Shown here piece after piece: positions 7,006 through 8,740 of a stretch of DNA of 8,740 nucleotides (positions are counted from its first letter, which is position 1; the number at the start of each line of letters is the position of its first letter). The notes below the pieces were generated by a model that made no database searches, had not been told where the DNA came from, and saw nothing but the letters and a program-made list of their open reading frames with translations. The stretch comes from Pseudomonadales bacterium. GTDB lineage: Bacteria; Pseudomonadota; Gammaproteobacteria; Pseudomonadales; JAHEIH01. The stretch covers positions 1 through 8,740 of the forward strand of contig JALRIU010000212.1 in NCBI GenBank assembly GCA_023255355.1, in the 5' to 3' direction. A program made the position numbers and the translations under genes.

Positions 7006-7009
7006 GGAG
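7006..7009 (+). promoter_or_regulatory. Shine-Dalgarno that decides the yfgM start
   Basis: GGAG touches the first possible TTG (7010) with no spacer, which is not workable for initiation. It lies six bases before the second TTG (7016), a near-ideal distance. This favours TTG 7016 as the yfgM start. Confidence 0.65.
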
Positions 7010-7015
7010 TTGGTT

Positions 7016-7681
7016 TTGGAAGATTTTCGTACAGAAGAAGAACAAATTGAAGCTATTAAACGTTGGTGGGACGAAAATGGTAAAAGTACTATTGTCGCCA
7101 TCGTGTTGGCTGTCGCAGTGTCATTTGGTTGGCGTTATTGGCAGGATCAGCAACAAGCTCACAAAGAAGCTGGCTCAATGGTCTATGCACAGTTGTTAGA
7201 ATTGCTTTCTGAGCCACAATTATCTGCTGAGCAGCAAGCCAACGTTTCAAATTTGTCCGCTCAGTTGCAAAAGGAACATAGTGGTAGCGGCTATGCTGTA
7301 TTGGCTGGTTTGGCAAGTGCCCGTGTTGCTATGGATAATAATGATTTTGACGCCGCAGCAGCGCAACTTTCATCGTTGCAAGGCACTAATCTTTCAAAAG
7401 AGCTCGCAGCGCTGGTCAATATTCGTCTTGCCAAGGTGTTGTTCTCACAGCAAAAGTATGACGAAGCAATTAAAACCCTTGGTGGTGATATGCAAAAATT
7501 TACGGCCCAGTCGGCAGAGCTTCGTGGTGATATCTTAGCGGCTCAAGGTGACGGCGCTGCAGCACAAGCTGCCTACCAAGAGGCTCAAGCCAGTGGTGGT
7601 GCTGACGGTATGTTACAACCTAGTCCGCTATTGCGAATCAAGCTTGAATCGATTGCTAGTGCTGCAGGAGATCAAGGCTAA
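7016..7681 (+). CDS. yfgM: YfgM-like tetratricopeptide protein of the SecYEG translocon
   Basis: In E. coli, YfgM is an inner-membrane protein that associates with SecYEG and the chaperone PpiD, takes part in periplasmic folding and has been linked to the Rcs stress response. From TTG 7016 the product has 221 residues (E. coli 206). It starts with a short acidic cytoplasmic segment EDFRTEEEQIEAIKRWWDENGK, interrupted here only by description: residues 2–23 match the E. coli YfgM pattern of acidic residues, VEAVKRFF and ENGK. One transmembrane helix follows at about 25–42, ending in GWRYWQ. The periplasmic part is Ala- and Gln-rich and helical, with TPR-like units such as SKELAALVNIRLAKVLF and KYDEAIKTLGG. 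The start is TTG; an alternative TTG two codons earlier has no spacing from the ribosome site. Its stop overlaps the bamB start by one base (TAATG), a sign of translational coupling. Confidence 0.88.
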   Translation: MEDFRTEEEQIEAIKRWWDENGKSTIVAIVLAVAVSFGWRYWQDQQQAHKEAGSMVYAQLLELLSEPQLSAEQQANVSNLSAQLQKEHSGSGYAVLAGLASARVAMDNNDFDAAAAQLSSLQGTNLSKELAALVNIRLAKVLFSQQKYDEAIKTLGGDMQKFTAQSAELRGDILAAQGDGAAAQAAYQEAQASGGADGMLQPSPLLRIKLESIASAAGDQG

Positions 7682-8740
7682 TGACCACTCGTGTAATTTT
7701 AGCCGCCTTTATATTGGCTGGGCTTGCTGCTTGTAGCAGCAATGACGAAAAGCAACTTCCTCCTGCTGAGTTGATTGATTTTAAAGCCGAGATGTCAGTT
7801 CGAACGGCTTGGTCAGCTAGTATTGGTGATGGCCAAGGCGATATTTTTAATCGATTACAGCCTGCGATTGTAGAATCAAACATTTATGTCGCTAGCGCCG
7901 ATGGTAGCGTCGTTGTTCTCAACAAAAGAAGTGGTAAAAAAGTTTGGGCAAAAGACCTTGATGCTGAGATTAGTGGTGGTATCGCTGTTGCTGCAGGCAA
8001 GGTATACGTATCTACCGTTGACGGTAACGTTGTTGCAATGTCGGCAGATAATGGCGCTGTTCAGTGGCGTACCAATGTTGGATCTGAAGTATTGGCGCCG
8101 GTTGCTGCAGACAAAGATATTACTGTGGTTTTAACCCTAGACGGTCGCATGCTCGGTCTTGATGCAAGCTCAGGTGAGCAGCGCTGGGAATTTAAATCGA
8201 ATAACCCTGTATTAACCATGCGAGCGACCAGTACTCCATTGTTGATTGGTGATGTTGCTGTTGGTGCCTTTGCAAGTGGTAAGGTAGTAGCGGTCGATGC
8301 ACGCAATGGTAAATTACGTTGGGATCGCCGTGTCGCTATTCCTAAAGGTCGTTCTGAACTCGATCGAATCGTCGATATCGATGGTGCCATGTTGTACAAG
8401 AATGATTTGATCTATGCCACCAGTTATCAGGGCAATACAATGGCCATTGAGCCATCTAATGGCCGTGTAATTTGGCAGGCTGAAACCTCAAGTTACACAG
8501 GTTTAAGTGCCGGTTTTGGTAACGTCTATATTGCCGATGAAAATGGCACGGTCATCGCTATGTCTGAAGTGAATGGTGACGTCCGTTGGGAGCGCGCCGA
8601 ATTGGCTCGCCGTCGTCTTTCTGATCCTGCAGCATTCAGTAGTTATGTAGCAGTAGGTGATTTTGAGGGATATGTGCACTTTTTATCCCAAGTAGATGGT
8701 CATATGGCAGGTCGTACTTCGGTCGATGGCTCAGGTGTGC
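7681..8740 (+). CDS. bamB: Outer membrane assembly factor BamB, lipoprotein (cut by right window edge)
   Basis: BamB is a lipoprotein of the BAM complex that binds BamA and helps fold beta-barrel proteins into the outer membrane. Translation gives 353 codons and one base before the edge; E. coli BamB has 392, so the last few dozen residues are missing. The signal peptide (hydrophobic from about residue 5) ends at the lipobox LAAC with Cys18, followed by Ser, consistent with outer-membrane sorting. The body is a PQQ-type beta propeller: repeats of DG-x-V-x-A-x-(5)-G-x-x-x-W begin near residues 74, 114, 154, 199, 250, 288 and 329. LTMR (178–181) corresponds to the L-x-L-R of E. coli BamB implicated in BamA contact, and RSELDRIVDIDG (224–235) is a conserved loop. 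AGGAG at 7666–7670 lies 10 bases before the ATG, inside yfgM. In related genomes der, for a ribosome-assembly GTPase, usually follows. Confidence 0.96.
   Translation, partial: MTTRVILAAFILAGLAACSSNDEKQLPPAELIDFKAEMSVRTAWSASIGDGQGDIFNRLQPAIVESNIYVASADGSVVVLNKRSGKKVWAKDLDAEISGGIAVAAGKVYVSTVDGNVVAMSADNGAVQWRTNVGSEVLAPVAADKDITVVLTLDGRMLGLDASSGEQRWEFKSNNPVLTMRATSTPLLIGDVAVGAFASGKVVAVDARNGKLRWDRRVAIPKGRSELDRIVDIDGAMLYKNDLIYATSYQGNTMAIEPSNGRVIWQAETSSYTGLSAGFGNVYIADENGTVIAMSEVNGDVRWERAELARRRLSDPAAFSSYVAVGDFEGYVHFLSQVDGHMAGRTSVDGSGV

Noticed and set aside
8061..8399. A 112-codon minus-strand frame opposite bamB
   Set aside because: Opposite the propeller repeats of bamB; low-complexity Ser/Thr/Arg composition and no recognisable family.
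1..8740. An undescribed accessory system, mobile element, CRISPR array or RNA gene
   Set aside because: Every gene belongs to a well-known family in a familiar order. No transposase, integrase, direct-repeat array, tRNA-like cloverleaf or compositional break was seen on either strand by eye.

Overview
The window is conserved chromosomal DNA from a gammaproteobacterium. The gene order ndk–rlmN–pilF/pilW–rodZ–ispG–hisS–yfgM–bamB is the one known from Pseudomonas and its relatives, and the presence of a type IV pilus pilotin between rlmN and rodZ supports that side of the class. The moderate base composition and the fnr/dusC neighbourhood suggest a marine or soil group such as Cellvibrionales rather than Pseudomonas itself, but this is inference. 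I see no mobile element, CRISPR array, tRNA or rRNA, and no sign of an undescribed defence or accessory system.

Left part (1–1212), minus strand: dusC, a tRNA dihydrouridine synthase, is read first. A 95-base AT-rich gap follows, and then the first 61 codons of an FNR/Anr-type oxygen-sensing regulator that runs off the left edge. This fnr fragment was found by translating the edge by hand.

Middle (1213–1381): a 169-base divergent intergenic region. It holds a plausible sigma70 promoter and a short leader hairpin for ndk, and a weaker promoter candidate for dusC.

Right part (1382–8740), plus strand: eight tightly packed genes. The gaps are 20, overlap 29, 16, 9, 12, 14 and overlap 1 bases, and no terminator is visible between them, so they look like one operon. 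Their roles are nucleotide balance (ndk), 23S rRNA/tRNA methylation (rlmN), assembly of the type IV pilus secretin (pilF), cell shape through MreB (rodZ), isoprenoid precursor synthesis (ispG), histidyl-tRNA charging (hisS), periplasmic quality control at the Sec translocon (yfgM) and outer-membrane protein assembly (bamB). bamB is cut by the right edge after 353 codons. Three genes use non-ATG starts (rlmN GTG, hisS GTG, yfgM TTG), and the pilF start is uncertain.
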